Counted from the stretch's first letter, positions 51,910 to 61,483 are shown. The stretch is DNA of 64,000 bases from Spongiibacter tropicus DSM 19543 (GCF_000420325.1 NZ_ATUS01000006.1:2501-66500); one strand, 5' to 3'. Numbers and translations are program-made. Notes: generated by a model not told the origin, from the letters alone.

Positions 51910-53051
51910 TGAGAAACGCCATTCCATTTAATCGCCCCCCTTTTACCGGAAATGAGCAGCAGTATGTGCTTCAGGCGATGGGTAGTGAAAAAATTTCCGG
52001 AGATGGCCCATTCGGTAAGCGTTGCCAGCAGTGGTTCGATAGACAACTGCAGTGTGCTAGAACACTGCTGACGCCTTCTTGTACTCATGCGCTGGAAATG
52101 GCTGCGCTGTTGATTGATATTCAGCCCGGCGATGAAGTCATTATGCCGAGCTATACCTTTGTCAGTACGGCAAATGCTTTTGCATTGCGCGGAGCGAAGA
52201 TCGTATTTGTCGACGTACGGCCGGATACGATGAATCTCAATGAACAGTTAATTGAATCGGCTATTACAGCTAGAACCCGCGCTATAGTGCCCGTGCATTA
52301 CGCAGGAGTCGCTTGCGAAATGGATGCAATTATGGCGTTGGCAAATCGCCATGGTCTATACGTCATTGAGGATGCGGCACAGGCTATCCAAGCTTTTTAT
52401 CGCGGTGCTGCGGTGGGTACTCATGGGCACTTATCTGCAATTAGTTTTCATGACACAAAAAATATTACCAGTGGTGGCGAAGGTGGTCTTTTGGTGATCA
52501 ATGACCAGGAGTTCGCTGACCGAGCTGAGGTTATTCGTGAGAAGGGTACTAATCGCAGCCAGTTTTTCAGGGGGGCTGTCGATAAGTACTCTTGGGTGGA
52601 TATCGGTAGTAGCTATTTGCCGAGTGAGCTGCAGGCCGCATATTTGTGGGGGCAGCTGGAATATGTTGATCGAATTATCTCGGATCGGCTACGTGCCTGG
52701 CATGCCTATAGTGAGGCGCTGAGGCCTTTGGCTGAGCGTGATTGTATTCAGCTGCCAACAATACCCGCGGAGTGTGACCATAATGCGCACATGTTCTATG
52801 TGAAAGTTAAAGACTTGAATGAACGTGGGGAGCTGATCACATACCTAAAAGAACATGATATCCAAGCGGCCTTTCACTATGTGCCTTTACACTCAGCCGT
52901 AGCCGGGCGTGATCACGGTCGCTTTCATGGTGAGGATCGCTACACAACGGTAGAAAGTGAGCGATTGCTGCGATTGCCTCTCTACTTCGGGATGAGTGAA
53001 CTTGCTATTGAGCGGGTTACTGACGAAGTGAGCAACTTCTACGGCGTGTAA
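51909..53051 (+). CDS. wecE: dTDP-4-amino-4,6-dideoxygalactose transaminase
   Basis: 380 residues. PLP-dependent sugar aminotransferase of the WecE/RffA type, giving dTDP-Fuc4N from dTDP-4-keto-6-deoxy-glucose. N-terminal IPFNRPPFTGNEQQYV, the PLP-site VIEDAAQAIQA and the Schiff-base lysine in SFHDTKNITSGGEGG fit this subfamily. The TAATG overlap with the formyltransferase stop couples them. Last gene of the cassette. Fuc4N versus Qui4N stereochemistry rests on the WecE resemblance and needs confirmation. Confidence 0.9.
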   Translation: MRNAIPFNRPPFTGNEQQYVLQAMGSEKISGDGPFGKRCQQWFDRQLQCARTLLTPSCTHALEMAALLIDIQPGDEVIMPSYTFVSTANAFALRGAKIVFVDVRPDTMNLNEQLIESAITARTRAIVPVHYAGVACEMDAIMALANRHGLYVIEDAAQAIQAFYRGAAVGTHGHLSAISFHDTKNITSGGEGGLLVINDQEFADRAEVIREKGTNRSQFFRGAVDKYSWVDIGSSYLPSELQAAYLWGQLEYVDRIISDRLRAWHAYSEALRPLAERDCIQLPTIPAECDHNAHMFYVKVKDLNERGELITYLKEHDIQAAFHYVPLHSAVAGRDHGRFHGEDRYTTVESERLLRLPLYFGMSELAIERVTDEVSNFYGV

Positions 53052-53234
53052 TTGCCTTTTCAGACATCAGTCCAGATGTTGCCAGGTTGGTCATGACCGA
53101 TAGTGCCCCCTGTAAATTTGTCCGGACTTCTCATCGCAACTCCCAAATGTGGCAGCTAGTATCGAGGGTTAATGTTGCCCTCGGTTGTCTGTGTGTACAG
53201 GTGGGCCGCCAGCGAACGAGAAGGAGAGACAACG

Positions 53235-54668
53235 ATGAACGCGATTCAACCCGCAGCGGGAAACGCTGCTCCGCTGCGTGACGTTTACGACAAACAACGT
53301 ACGGCCTATTTGGCGGCTCCGGTGCCAAGTCGGGAGGAGCGCCGTCAGGATTTGCTCAGCTTAAAGCGAATGCTGATGGAAAATCGCGAGGCGATCATCG
53401 AGGCCATCAACAGCGATTACGGTAACCGTTCCCGCCATGAGAGTCTGTTTGCCGAGGTGATTTCGGTGGCGGATTCGATCAACGACACGCTCAAGCACCT
53501 TAAAAAATGGATGCGGGTGCAGAAACGCCATGTCGATCACAGCATGTTTCCCGGTGGTAAAAACCGGGTGATTCCACAACCGCTGGGCGTGGTCGGTATT
53601 ATTGTCCCCTGGAATTTCCCCATTAATCTGAGCTTTGTGCCCATTGCCCAGGCGTTTGCGGCGGGTAACCGCGCGATGGTGAAGATGTCGGAAAACTCGC
53701 GCGCGCTGACGGCGCTGCTTTGCAAACTGAGCGCCGATTATTTCCCCGCGGAGAAACTGCAATTTTTTGAGGAAACCGGCGGCGTCGGCATTGAGTTTTC
53801 CAAACTGCCCTTCGACTTGCTGGTGTTCACCGGGTCGGGCCAGACCGGCCGTTCAGTGATGGCATCGGCGGCGCAGAATCTGACGCCGGTGGTGCTGGAG
53901 CTGGGAGGCAAAGCCCCGGCGGTAATTGACCCCGACTACCCGCTTGAGAAAGCGGTAGGGCGGATCATGTTTATCAAGCAGTTCAACGCCGGGCAGATCT
54001 GCACCAACGTGGATTACGTGTTTGTGCACCGTTCTCAGCGCGAGGCCTTTATCAAGGAGGCGCAAGCGTATGCGGCGAAACACTGCCCGGATATTCGCAG
54101 CAAGGACTACACGGCGATTATTGACGAGCGTGCTTTTGAGCGACTGCAGGGCACCCTGCGGGATGCGCGCGACAAGGGTGCGACAGTGCTGTGTCTGAAC
54201 GAAACGGAGTCCGATCCTGAGCTGCGCAAGCTCGCCATGCACCTGGTGCTGGATACCACGCCGGAAATGATCATTCGTCAGCGCGAAACCTTTGGCCCGC
54301 TGCTGATGGTGATGGAGTATGAACAGCCGGATGAAGTGATTGCTTACATCAACGCCAATGATCGGCCACTGGCGTTTTACCCTTTCACGAATAGCCGCGC
54401 CTTGGCCGAGCAGTATATCGAGCGCACCATGTCGGGTGGGGTGACGGTTAACGACGCCCTGTATCATCTGGCGCAACACGATATGCCCTTTGGCGGCGTG
54501 GGTGGCAGTGGCATGGGTCATTATCACGGCTATGAAGGTTTCGTGACGTTCAGCAAGCTGCGTCCCGTCTTCTACCAGCCGGGCTTCTCGCCCATGCGCT
54601 GGTTGCGGCCGCCCTATGGCCGTTTCGCAACCCGCTTCTACAACCTGCTATTGAAATTGAAGTCCTGA
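53235..54668 (+). CDS. Coniferyl-aldehyde-dehydrogenase-type aldehyde dehydrogenase
   Basis: 477 residues from the ATG at 53235, with AAGGAGAG upstream. NAD(P)-dependent oxidation of an aldehyde to the acid. PWNFPINLSF (cofactor site), FTGSGQTGRSV, LELGGKAP (general base Glu) and FNAGQICTNVDYV (catalytic Cys) are in order, and the C-terminus is of the class-3-like short form. Best known relatives act on coniferyl aldehyde or fatty aldehydes. The PQQ alcohol dehydrogenase next door may supply its substrate. A gap of 183 bases follows wecE. Confidence 0.88.
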   Translation: MNAIQPAAGNAAPLRDVYDKQRTAYLAAPVPSREERRQDLLSLKRMLMENREAIIEAINSDYGNRSRHESLFAEVISVADSINDTLKHLKKWMRVQKRHVDHSMFPGGKNRVIPQPLGVVGIIVPWNFPINLSFVPIAQAFAAGNRAMVKMSENSRALTALLCKLSADYFPAEKLQFFEETGGVGIEFSKLPFDLLVFTGSGQTGRSVMASAAQNLTPVVLELGGKAPAVIDPDYPLEKAVGRIMFIKQFNAGQICTNVDYVFVHRSQREAFIKEAQAYAAKHCPDIRSKDYTAIIDERAFERLQGTLRDARDKGATVLCLNETESDPELRKLAMHLVLDTTPEMIIRQRETFGPLLMVMEYEQPDEVIAYINANDRPLAFYPFTNSRALAEQYIERTMSGGVTVNDALYHLAQHDMPFGGVGGSGMGHYHGYEGFVTFSKLRPVFYQPGFSPMRWLRPPYGRFATRFYNLLLKLKS

Positions 54669-54727
54669 ATTCTGAGGGCTGCGGCCCTCTGTCTTCCCAC
54701 ACAGCAAAACAATAAACATTCGGGGGA

Positions 54728-56872
54728 ATGATGCTTAATGTTCAACGGGCGGCGTGTGCCGCCATCGCCGTGTTGTGTCTGTCAGCTTGCAGTCGCGAGC
54801 CCGTGGCAAATAATGAGCCGGACCTGCAGCCGGTGACCGGCGCAAGAATTGTGTCCGCCGAGCAAGGGGAATGGCTGAGTCATGGCCGCGATTACGCCGA
54901 GCAGCGTTTCAGCCCGCTTACTCAAATTAATGATCAGACGGTTAAGGAACTGGGACTCGCCTGGTTTGCACCACTGCCCACCCGCCGCGGTATTGAAGCG
55001 ACACCGCTGATGGCCGATGGCGTGTTGTATGTAACCGCATCCTGGGGGCATGTACTGGCTTTCGACGCCAGAAGCGGTGAACCGCTGTGGCATTTCGATC
55101 CCAAGGTGCCAAAGGATTACGGCGTTCGAGGCTGCTGTGATGCGGTGAATCGCGGTGCCGCTCTGTGGGGGGACAAGGTGTATGCCGCCAGTTATGACGG
55201 ACGCCTGAATGCCCTGGACCGCAACACCGGCGAACTGGTCTGGCAGGTCGATACCCGGCTGAACACTGAGGATCCTTACACCGTGACGGGCGCGCCACGC
55301 ATTGTTAACGGTCTGGTGATTATCGGCAACGGGGGGGCCGAGCTCGGGGTTCGCGGCTATGTGACGGCCTACGATGCCGAAAGCGGTGAGCAGCGCTGGC
55401 GCTTCTTTACGGTGCCGGGCAATCCTGCAGAGGGTTTTGAAGATGCGACGCAAGCGCGCATAGCCAAAACCTGGTACGGCCAATGGTGGGAGAACGGCAA
55501 GGGCGGCGGCACGGCCTGGGATTCCTTCGCTTTCGATCCGGCGCTGAACCTGCTGTATATCGGTGTGGGCAACGGCTCCAGCTGGAACCGTAAGATCCGC
55601 AGTGAGGGCAAGGGGGATAACCTGTTCCTGTCCTCCATCGTCGCGGTGAAGGCCGATACCGGTGAGTATGTCTGGCACTACCAGACCACGCCCGGCGACA
55701 GCTGGGATTACACCGCCACCCAGCACATGATTCTTGCGGATATCGCCATTGATGGCGAGCCGCGCAAGGTCATTATGCAGGCCCCGAAAAACGGTTTCTT
55801 TTATGTGCTGGATCGCGAGTCGGGCGAGTTGCTGTCTGCTGAAAAGTACATGCCGGTGAACTGGGCCAGTCATGTCGATATGGAAACCGGTCGCCCGGTT
55901 GAGGCACCGGGGCTGCGCGATGGCAGCTTCCCCGGCATGGTCCAGCCCGCGCCCAGCGGTGCCCACAATTGGCAGCCCATGAGCTACAGCCCGAAAACCG
56001 GACTGGTCTATATTCCCGCAATGGTGTCGGGGGCGATCTACGCCGATGACTTTTCCGCAAAGGATCGTGGTGGTGTTTGGAATACCAACTATGCCATCGC
56101 TCCCATGCTCGAAGTCCCCGACGCGGTTCCCGTTGAGCAGCGTGCGCAAATGGGCGAAATGCTGCTGAAATCGGTGCTGGTCGCCCGCGATCCGGCCAGT
56201 AACAGGGAGGTTTGGCGCGCCGAGGGCGGCTATTTCTCCAGTAGCGGTCTGCTGTCGACGGCTGGGAATCTGTTATTCCAGGGCGATTTGGACGGCATCT
56301 TCAGGGCGAGGGCGGCCGACACCGGCAAAGTGCTGTGGCAAACAGATGTTCAGGGCGGATTGATGGCGTCGCCGATGAGTTACTCGCTCGATGGAGAGCA
56401 GTACATTGCGGTGGCGCAAGGCTGGGGTGGGATCAGTGGCCTGCCTTACGGGGCGGTTTCCGGGCCGCGCAATATGATTAATATCAGCAGACTGATGGTC
56501 TACAAGCTCGGGGCCGAGGCGGAGCTGCCAAGCGTTGAGGTGACTGAACAGCGACTGCCAAAGCCGACGCTGGAGCCGGGAACGGACGAACAGCGCGCGG
56601 AAGGAAGAGAGCTGTTTAATCTGTATTGCTCCGTGTGTCACGGCGGCAATGCGATCAGTGCCGGTTTGATCAGTGACCTGCGCTACCGTATCAACGATCT
56701 CGGTGATAGCTGGCAGGCCATCGTTCGCGATGGTGCGATGGCGTCGTTAGGAATGCCCGCTCGTGGTGAGTTTGTATCGGAACGCGAGGCCGAAGCGATT
56801 AAAGCCTATGTGATTGAGCAGGCACGGCTGGGGCATGAGCGCGGCGAAAAACGTCTGGTGCCCGCGCGGTAA
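54728..56872 (+). CDS. Lipoprotein PQQ-dependent quinohemoprotein alcohol dehydrogenase
   Basis: 714 residues. Periplasmic oxidation of a primary or secondary alcohol. A signal peptide ending LSAC marks lipid attachment. The beta-propeller carries W-motif-like repeats, the vicinal Cys pair C136-C137 (RGCCDAVNRGAALW) over the PQQ site, and GDSWDYTA with the likely catalytic Asp. A C-terminal cytochrome c domain binds heme through CSVCH at 634-638. Electrons would leave through this heme. Family members are normally soluble and periplasmic, so the lipobox is unusual. PQQ biosynthesis genes are not in the window. Confidence 0.92.
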   Translation: MMLNVQRAACAAIAVLCLSACSREPVANNEPDLQPVTGARIVSAEQGEWLSHGRDYAEQRFSPLTQINDQTVKELGLAWFAPLPTRRGIEATPLMADGVLYVTASWGHVLAFDARSGEPLWHFDPKVPKDYGVRGCCDAVNRGAALWGDKVYAASYDGRLNALDRNTGELVWQVDTRLNTEDPYTVTGAPRIVNGLVIIGNGGAELGVRGYVTAYDAESGEQRWRFFTVPGNPAEGFEDATQARIAKTWYGQWWENGKGGGTAWDSFAFDPALNLLYIGVGNGSSWNRKIRSEGKGDNLFLSSIVAVKADTGEYVWHYQTTPGDSWDYTATQHMILADIAIDGEPRKVIMQAPKNGFFYVLDRESGELLSAEKYMPVNWASHVDMETGRPVEAPGLRDGSFPGMVQPAPSGAHNWQPMSYSPKTGLVYIPAMVSGAIYADDFSAKDRGGVWNTNYAIAPMLEVPDAVPVEQRAQMGEMLLKSVLVARDPASNREVWRAEGGYFSSSGLLSTAGNLLFQGDLDGIFRARAADTGKVLWQTDVQGGLMASPMSYSLDGEQYIAVAQGWGGISGLPYGAVSGPRNMINISRLMVYKLGAEAELPSVEVTEQRLPKPTLEPGTDEQRAEGRELFNLYCSVCHGGNAISAGLISDLRYRINDLGDSWQAIVRDGAMASLGMPARGEFVSEREAEAIKAYVIEQARLGHERGEKRLVPAR

Positions 56873-56891
56873 GCGCGCCATTTTCAGGAAT

Positions 56892-56920
56892 AAAAAAAGC
56901 AGCCCTCGGGCTGCTTTTTT
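56892..56920. terminator. Bidirectional terminator after the PQQ dehydrogenase
   Basis: AAAAAAGCAGCCC and GGGCTGCTTTTTT arms around TC. Serves the convergent PQQ dehydrogenase and di-heme peroxidase genes. Confidence 0.92.
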
Positions 56921-56936
56921 GTTTGGGCGGGCTGTC

Positions 56937-57935
56937 CTATTTGGCTTGGGCCAAGGTGACCGGCTGTGTGTTTTCCAGCGCGTTTAGAAACGCGACGATG
57001 CTGGCGGTATCGGCATCGCTCAACTCGCGACCCAGTTGCAGCCAGGCCATCTGCTTGACCGCTTCGTCCAGTGTCGCCACCGCGCCATCGTGGAAATAGG
57101 GGGCGGTGCGGGAAATATCCCGTAGTGACGGCACCTTGAACACATAGCGGTCGCTGGCCTTGCCGGTCAGTTCCTCGCGGCCTTTGTCCTCGGTATTGGC
57201 ATAGGGATTCACACTACCCATTTTCTGGTACATGGAGCCGCCCAGCAGCGCGCCACTGTGGCAGGCAATGCAGCCGGTTGATATGAAGGTTTTCAGGCCT
57301 TGTTTCTCTTGCGCGTTCAAGGCTGTGTCATTGCCCTTCAGGAACTCATCAAAGCGATCGCGGGTGATCAGTGTACGTTCGAACGCGGCAATCGCAGCGG
57401 CGACATTGTCGTAGTTCAGAGCGCTGTCTTCGCCGGGGAACGCCTTGGCGAAAGCGTCTTCATAACCGGCCTTGCGCAGTCGTTTCACTGCGGTTGCCTC
57501 ATCGGGTACCGCCATTTCTACCGGGTTGAGGATCGGGCCCTTGGCTTGCTCTTTCAGGTCAGCGGCGCGGCCATCCCAAAATTGGGCGAGATGGAAGCCA
57601 GCGTTAAACACACTGGGTGAGTTGCGATTGCCAAAGCGGCCTTCCAGTGCGCCCGGAGAGGTGGGGTTGTTGTCCACGCCGGCGCCCTGATTGTTGATCT
57701 GGTGGCAGCTATTGCAGGACTGCTCGCCATTGATCGACAGGGCAGTTTCAAAATAGAGTTTTTCGCCGAGTGAAATCAGCGCTGGGCTGTCGTTCTCTGC
57801 CCCCGGCATGCTTTCCGGCAGGGGTTTGAAAAAAGTTTGAGCCTGGGCACGAAGCCCGGCGTCGGCCGCTGCTGATGTCGCCGCGAGGATCCCGGCAATA
57901 TTTAGGCAGGCAATGGCAAGAGTCTTCTTGAACAC
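56937..57935 (-). CDS. Di-heme cytochrome c peroxidase family protein
   Basis: 332 residues from the GTG at 57935, preceded by GGGAG; a TTG at 57956 is the other choice. A signal peptide (about 1-25, cleaved near AAA-DAG) sends it to the periplasm. Two heme c sites are seen: CNSCH in the N-domain and CIACH in the C-domain, with KMGSVNPY as possible axial Met region. It reduces hydrogen peroxide with electrons from small cytochromes, or could be a MauG-like relative. It faces the PQQ dehydrogenase tail to tail. Confidence 0.9.
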   Translation of the reverse strand: MFKKTLAIACLNIAGILAATSAAADAGLRAQAQTFFKPLPESMPGAENDSPALISLGEKLYFETALSINGEQSCNSCHQINNQGAGVDNNPTSPGALEGRFGNRNSPSVFNAGFHLAQFWDGRAADLKEQAKGPILNPVEMAVPDEATAVKRLRKAGYEDAFAKAFPGEDSALNYDNVAAAIAAFERTLITRDRFDEFLKGNDTALNAQEKQGLKTFISTGCIACHSGALLGGSMYQKMGSVNPYANTEDKGREELTGKASDRYVFKVPSLRDISRTAPYFHDGAVATLDEAVKQMAWLQLGRELSDADTASIVAFLNALENTQPVTLAQAK

Positions 57936-58123
57936 GGCTTTTACGCTCCCTAACAAAAAAAGAAAGCCGCAATTCTATCGGCGTGTTGCGACGCGGTGAA
58001 ATTCGTAGTCCCTATCGTCAGAATAGTTTTTAACAATGAATCGCGCGGCGTTTCCTGCCGCAGGTGCTCTGTTTAGCTGCTGCCAGCGTAGTGATGCTAG
58101 CTACTCATTATCTGGAGCACACT

Positions 58124-58687
58124 ATGCGTCGCTTGGTTTTATTGGCATTGCCCATCTCGCTGCTATTGGCGTGTGTCAGTCCACGTAAGGCGCTGCCCGT
58201 GTCCGCTAGCGTTGATCTTGAGCGCTTTATGGGAGACTGGTACGTCATCGGCTTCATACCGTTGTTCCCTGAGCGCAACGCTCACAATGGTATCGAAAGT
58301 TATGCCTTGCGTGAGGACGGGGGCGTTGCAGTTGCCTACCAGTTTCGCAACGGCAGCTTTTCATCCCCGCTGAAAACTTATCGGCCCACAGCGGAGATTG
58401 TTCCCGGCACCGGTAATGCTCAATGGAAGATGCAATTCATTTGGCCGTTTGAGGCGGATTATCGCATTGCCTATGTGTCCGAGGATTACCGCGAAACCAT
58501 CATTGCACGCGCCGCGAGAGACTATGTCTGGTTGATGGCGCGCTCACCGAGTTTGCCGGAAGCGCGCCTGCAGGCTTTGCGAAAGCGTATCGCTGAGATG
58601 GGCTACGACATGGCAAAATTCCGCATGCAGCCGCAGCAGTGGCCAGAGGCCGAGTCGCGCCGAGCGCCTTTCCCTCAGGGCGATTGA
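58124..58687 (+). CDS. Outer-membrane lipocalin (Blc-like lipoprotein)
   Basis: 187 residues from the ATG at 58124, with GGAG upstream. The signal ends LLAC (lipobox), giving a lipoprotein. The lipocalin first strand motif GDWYVIGFIP and the later YVWLMARSP match the bacterial Blc family, which binds lysophospholipids or other hydrophobic ligands at the outer membrane. Length is close to Blc (177). Confidence 0.9.
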   Translation: MRRLVLLALPISLLLACVSPRKALPVSASVDLERFMGDWYVIGFIPLFPERNAHNGIESYALREDGGVAVAYQFRNGSFSSPLKTYRPTAEIVPGTGNAQWKMQFIWPFEADYRIAYVSEDYRETIIARAARDYVWLMARSPSLPEARLQALRKRIAEMGYDMAKFRMQPQQWPEAESRRAPFPQGD

Positions 58688-58900
58688 GCTGCCACAGAAC
58701 CCCGTTCTGAGCGCCTCACCCGTTTGGGTGTTTCATATTTTACTTACGCTCCTACTTCCCGTTAGCAGATTGCATGTGCACAGAAACGGTGCTAACTGTA
58801 TGTGTGAGGTAGCTAATACCTCGTAACTTACATGCAGCAATCGCAATAACAATAACGAGAGAAGCAACTCTCATACTTATAATGATAAGGGAGTGGAAGC
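58688..58900 (+). other. Intergenic region before the TonB receptor
   Basis: No gene seen. Two hairpins lie at the start: CAGAAC-CCC-GTTCTG (58695-58709) and CACCC-GTTT-GGGTG (58717-58730), the second followed by TTTCATATTTT as a weak terminator of the lipocalin gene. A/T-richer sequence then leads to the receptor. TATAAT occurs at about 58876, too close to the start for a normal leader, and TTGCAT-17-TAACTG further up is a weak promoter candidate. Confidence 0.45.
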
Positions 58901-61432
58901 ATGAAGAAGATGGACGCATTGTCCGGACTGGCACGGGCGTCGCTGCCGGTCGCCATCGCCTTGGCCGTTACCCAGCCGTTGAGCGCGTCGGCACAGGTGC
59001 TGGAAGAAGTTCTGGTCACCGCCGAGCGACGTGTCGAATCCCTGCAGGATACGCCGATCTCCATTACCGCACTGACCAGCGATGCCATCGAGAAACGCGG
59101 CATTACCAACGCAGAAGATATGTTTGGCTCCATTCCCGGTATGGGCGGTGCAACCGTTCCCGGTTCGCGAGGCGCCTTGGGCATGAGCATTCGTGGCGTT
59201 TCCGCTGGCGGCGCCAATAATATTTCTCTGGACCCGGCGGTGGGCATGTATATCGACGGTGTGTATGTCGGCAAAATGCTGGGTACCGCCATGGACGTTG
59301 CCCAGATCGAGCGCATCGAGATTCTGCGCGGGCCGCAGGGCACACTCTATGGCCGCAACTCCACGGCGGGCGCGCTGAATGTGATTTCCCGCAAGCCCTT
59401 GGGTGAATTTGCCGCCGACGTTACGGTGGGTATTGGTAATTACCGCGCCCGCACCTTGAAGACTAATGTCGATTTTGACTCGATTGGTGAGATTGGCGAA
59501 GGCGCCGGTCGCCTCGATGCCGCCGTGAGCTTTATGTTCAAAGACCGGGACGGCCTCTATGACAACTACTCCGGCGGCGGAGATTTCGACAGCCTGAATC
59601 GCCGGGCCTGGCGCGGTGCTCTGCGCTGGCATCTGAGCGACAGCTTTGTGGTGGACTACGCCTATGACTACAGCAAGCTGGATGAGAACGGCTCTCTGCA
59701 GAAAGTGGTGGGGTTTACACCGCTGACAACGCAGGGCACCAATCGCGTTGATTTCCTGCGAAATACGGTGTTGCCTGCAGCGCAGGGCTTTAACCTGAAT
59801 CCGGTTGCAGATCCCCGGATCGCCGCGCGATGGATACCGTCGATCAATGAAACAATAGCGGCGTATGAACGCGCTGAAGCTCGCGGCGAGGGGCGACCGG
59901 ATGGGGGTTGGGCTGATGACACGCCAACCAGTGAGAATGAGTCCAACGGGCATGCGATTACTGCAGAATGGAATCTCGGTGAGCTAGGTTTACTGGGGGA
60001 CGTCACCTTCAAATCCATCACGGCGTATCGCGATATTGAAACCTATGTCTTTGGGGATATCGACGATATCGATAGCAGCCTCGATGCAAATGGGATCGGC
60101 GCTTACAACGATAACTTACACGCTACCTTGCTACAGCTATACGCCGATCCGTCGAGTTTCGGGGCGAGCAATCCAGGCATTGATGCCTTGTGGGGCGCAG
60201 TAGATCAGATTGGTGCCGGTCACACCAAGCAGGACACGCTGTCGAATTACGAACAGGTCTCGCAAGAACTCCAATGGCTGGGTGCCACTCAGCAACTGGA
60301 CTATGTGTTGGGCCTGTATTGGTTTGGCGACGAATCAAAGTTCGATCGGCGAGCTAATTTCTCGTCGCCGCTGGCGGGTGTCCAAGCTCAGAAATATGAG
60401 CTCAATACCGCGGCGCGTGCAGCCTATACACAGGGCACCTATCGCTTTGCCAGTTTAAGTGATCGGCTCGCGCTAACCGTGGGGCTGCGTTATACCGAAG
60501 AGAAGAAGGCTATCGACTATGATTTTGGTGCTGTCCTGACTCCGTTTGGTTTGTCGCCCGCGCAGATGGCAAATCGCAATAATCACTTTTACAACTTCAG
60601 TTATAACGCCACTGTTGCCTACGATGTGACGGATCAGCTTAATGCCTTCGTTCGCTATGCAACCGGTTATCGTTCCGGCGGTTTTAATGGTGAAGTGTTC
60701 GATAACGGCTTTGAAGAAGAGTTGATGAAGCAGTTGGAGGTTGGCGTGAAGTCTGACTGGTTCCAAAACCGGCTGCGTGTGAACGGTTCGCTGTACGCTT
60801 ATGACTACGATGATATGCAGACGAGTACCGTGTCGATATCCCCGGGTGGCCAGGCAACCACCACGATCATCAATGCCGGCCGCGCCGAGCGTTGGGGGGG
60901 CGAGCTGGAGGTGTCTGCCGCGCCGATAGAGAATATGGTGGTCAGTCTGGGTTATTCCTATATCCACGGGGATTTTGAAGAGTATCCCGATACCTGCGAT
61001 GCCAATACCTGTATTGAGGCCGACGATCTTGCCAAGCGCAGTAATTCGCCGAGTAATAAGGTGAATGCCAGCTTGGATTACACCTTCGCCACAACGTCTA
61101 TCGGGGCCTTTAATCTTTTCCTCGACGCTACCTGGCAAGACCAGTGGAACTCCATTGGTTTTGTGAGTTCGGTGACCAGTGATGGCATGGGCGGGGAGGA
61201 GCCCTACCAATATGACTTGAGTCCGATGGACGAGCGGTTAATCGTCAATGGCCGTCTCAGCCTGCGGGATATCCCGGTGAAGCAGGGCGATCTCAGTGTC
61301 TCGCTTTGGGTGAACAATATCACTGATGACGACTACCCGACCTTTGGCATTAACTTCCAAAGCCTGGGTTTGATTACCGAGCAGTACGGTCCGCCGCGCA
61401 CCTACGGCCTGGATGTGCGTTACCGCTTCTAA
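58901..61432 (+). CDS. TonB-dependent outer-membrane receptor
   Basis: 843 residues. The signal peptide is about 1-31 (cleaved after ASA). A TonB-box-like LEEVLVTAERR follows, then the plug domain (about 45-160, with YIDGVYVGKM and EILRGPQGTLYGRNSTAGALNVISR), then a 22-strand barrel ending YGLDVRYRF with a terminal Phe. Takes up a scarce ligand across the outer membrane by TonB energy. Ligand unknown. Nearby hydrolase and CoA genes hint at a lipid or terpenoid rather than iron. AAGGGAG precedes the ATG. Confidence 0.95.
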   Translation: MKKMDALSGLARASLPVAIALAVTQPLSASAQVLEEVLVTAERRVESLQDTPISITALTSDAIEKRGITNAEDMFGSIPGMGGATVPGSRGALGMSIRGVSAGGANNISLDPAVGMYIDGVYVGKMLGTAMDVAQIERIEILRGPQGTLYGRNSTAGALNVISRKPLGEFAADVTVGIGNYRARTLKTNVDFDSIGEIGEGAGRLDAAVSFMFKDRDGLYDNYSGGGDFDSLNRRAWRGALRWHLSDSFVVDYAYDYSKLDENGSLQKVVGFTPLTTQGTNRVDFLRNTVLPAAQGFNLNPVADPRIAARWIPSINETIAAYERAEARGEGRPDGGWADDTPTSENESNGHAITAEWNLGELGLLGDVTFKSITAYRDIETYVFGDIDDIDSSLDANGIGAYNDNLHATLLQLYADPSSFGASNPGIDALWGAVDQIGAGHTKQDTLSNYEQVSQELQWLGATQQLDYVLGLYWFGDESKFDRRANFSSPLAGVQAQKYELNTAARAAYTQGTYRFASLSDRLALTVGLRYTEEKKAIDYDFGAVLTPFGLSPAQMANRNNHFYNFSYNATVAYDVTDQLNAFVRYATGYRSGGFNGEVFDNGFEEELMKQLEVGVKSDWFQNRLRVNGSLYAYDYDDMQTSTVSISPGGQATTTIINAGRAERWGGELEVSAAPIENMVVSLGYSYIHGDFEEYPDTCDANTCIEADDLAKRSNSPSNKVNASLDYTFATTSIGAFNLFLDATWQDQWNSIGFVSSVTSDGMGGEEPYQYDLSPMDERLIVNGRLSLRDIPVKQGDLSVSLWVNNITDDDYPTFGINFQSLGLITEQYGPPRTYGLDVRYRF

Positions 61433-61454
61433 GCGCTGCCTGCCAATCTCACAA

Positions 61455-61483
61455 CGCGACCTGCCTGCAGGTCGCGTTTTTTT
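61455..61483. terminator. Terminator after the TonB receptor
   Basis: CGCGACCTGC (61455-61464) and GCAGGTCGCG (61467-61476) arms, loop CT, T7 tract. Overlaps the stop of the convergent hydrolase gene. Confidence 0.9.

Noticed and set aside
54782-56149. 455-codon minus-strand frame opposite the PQQ dehydrogenase
   Set aside because: Antisense shadow without RBS or domain resemblance.
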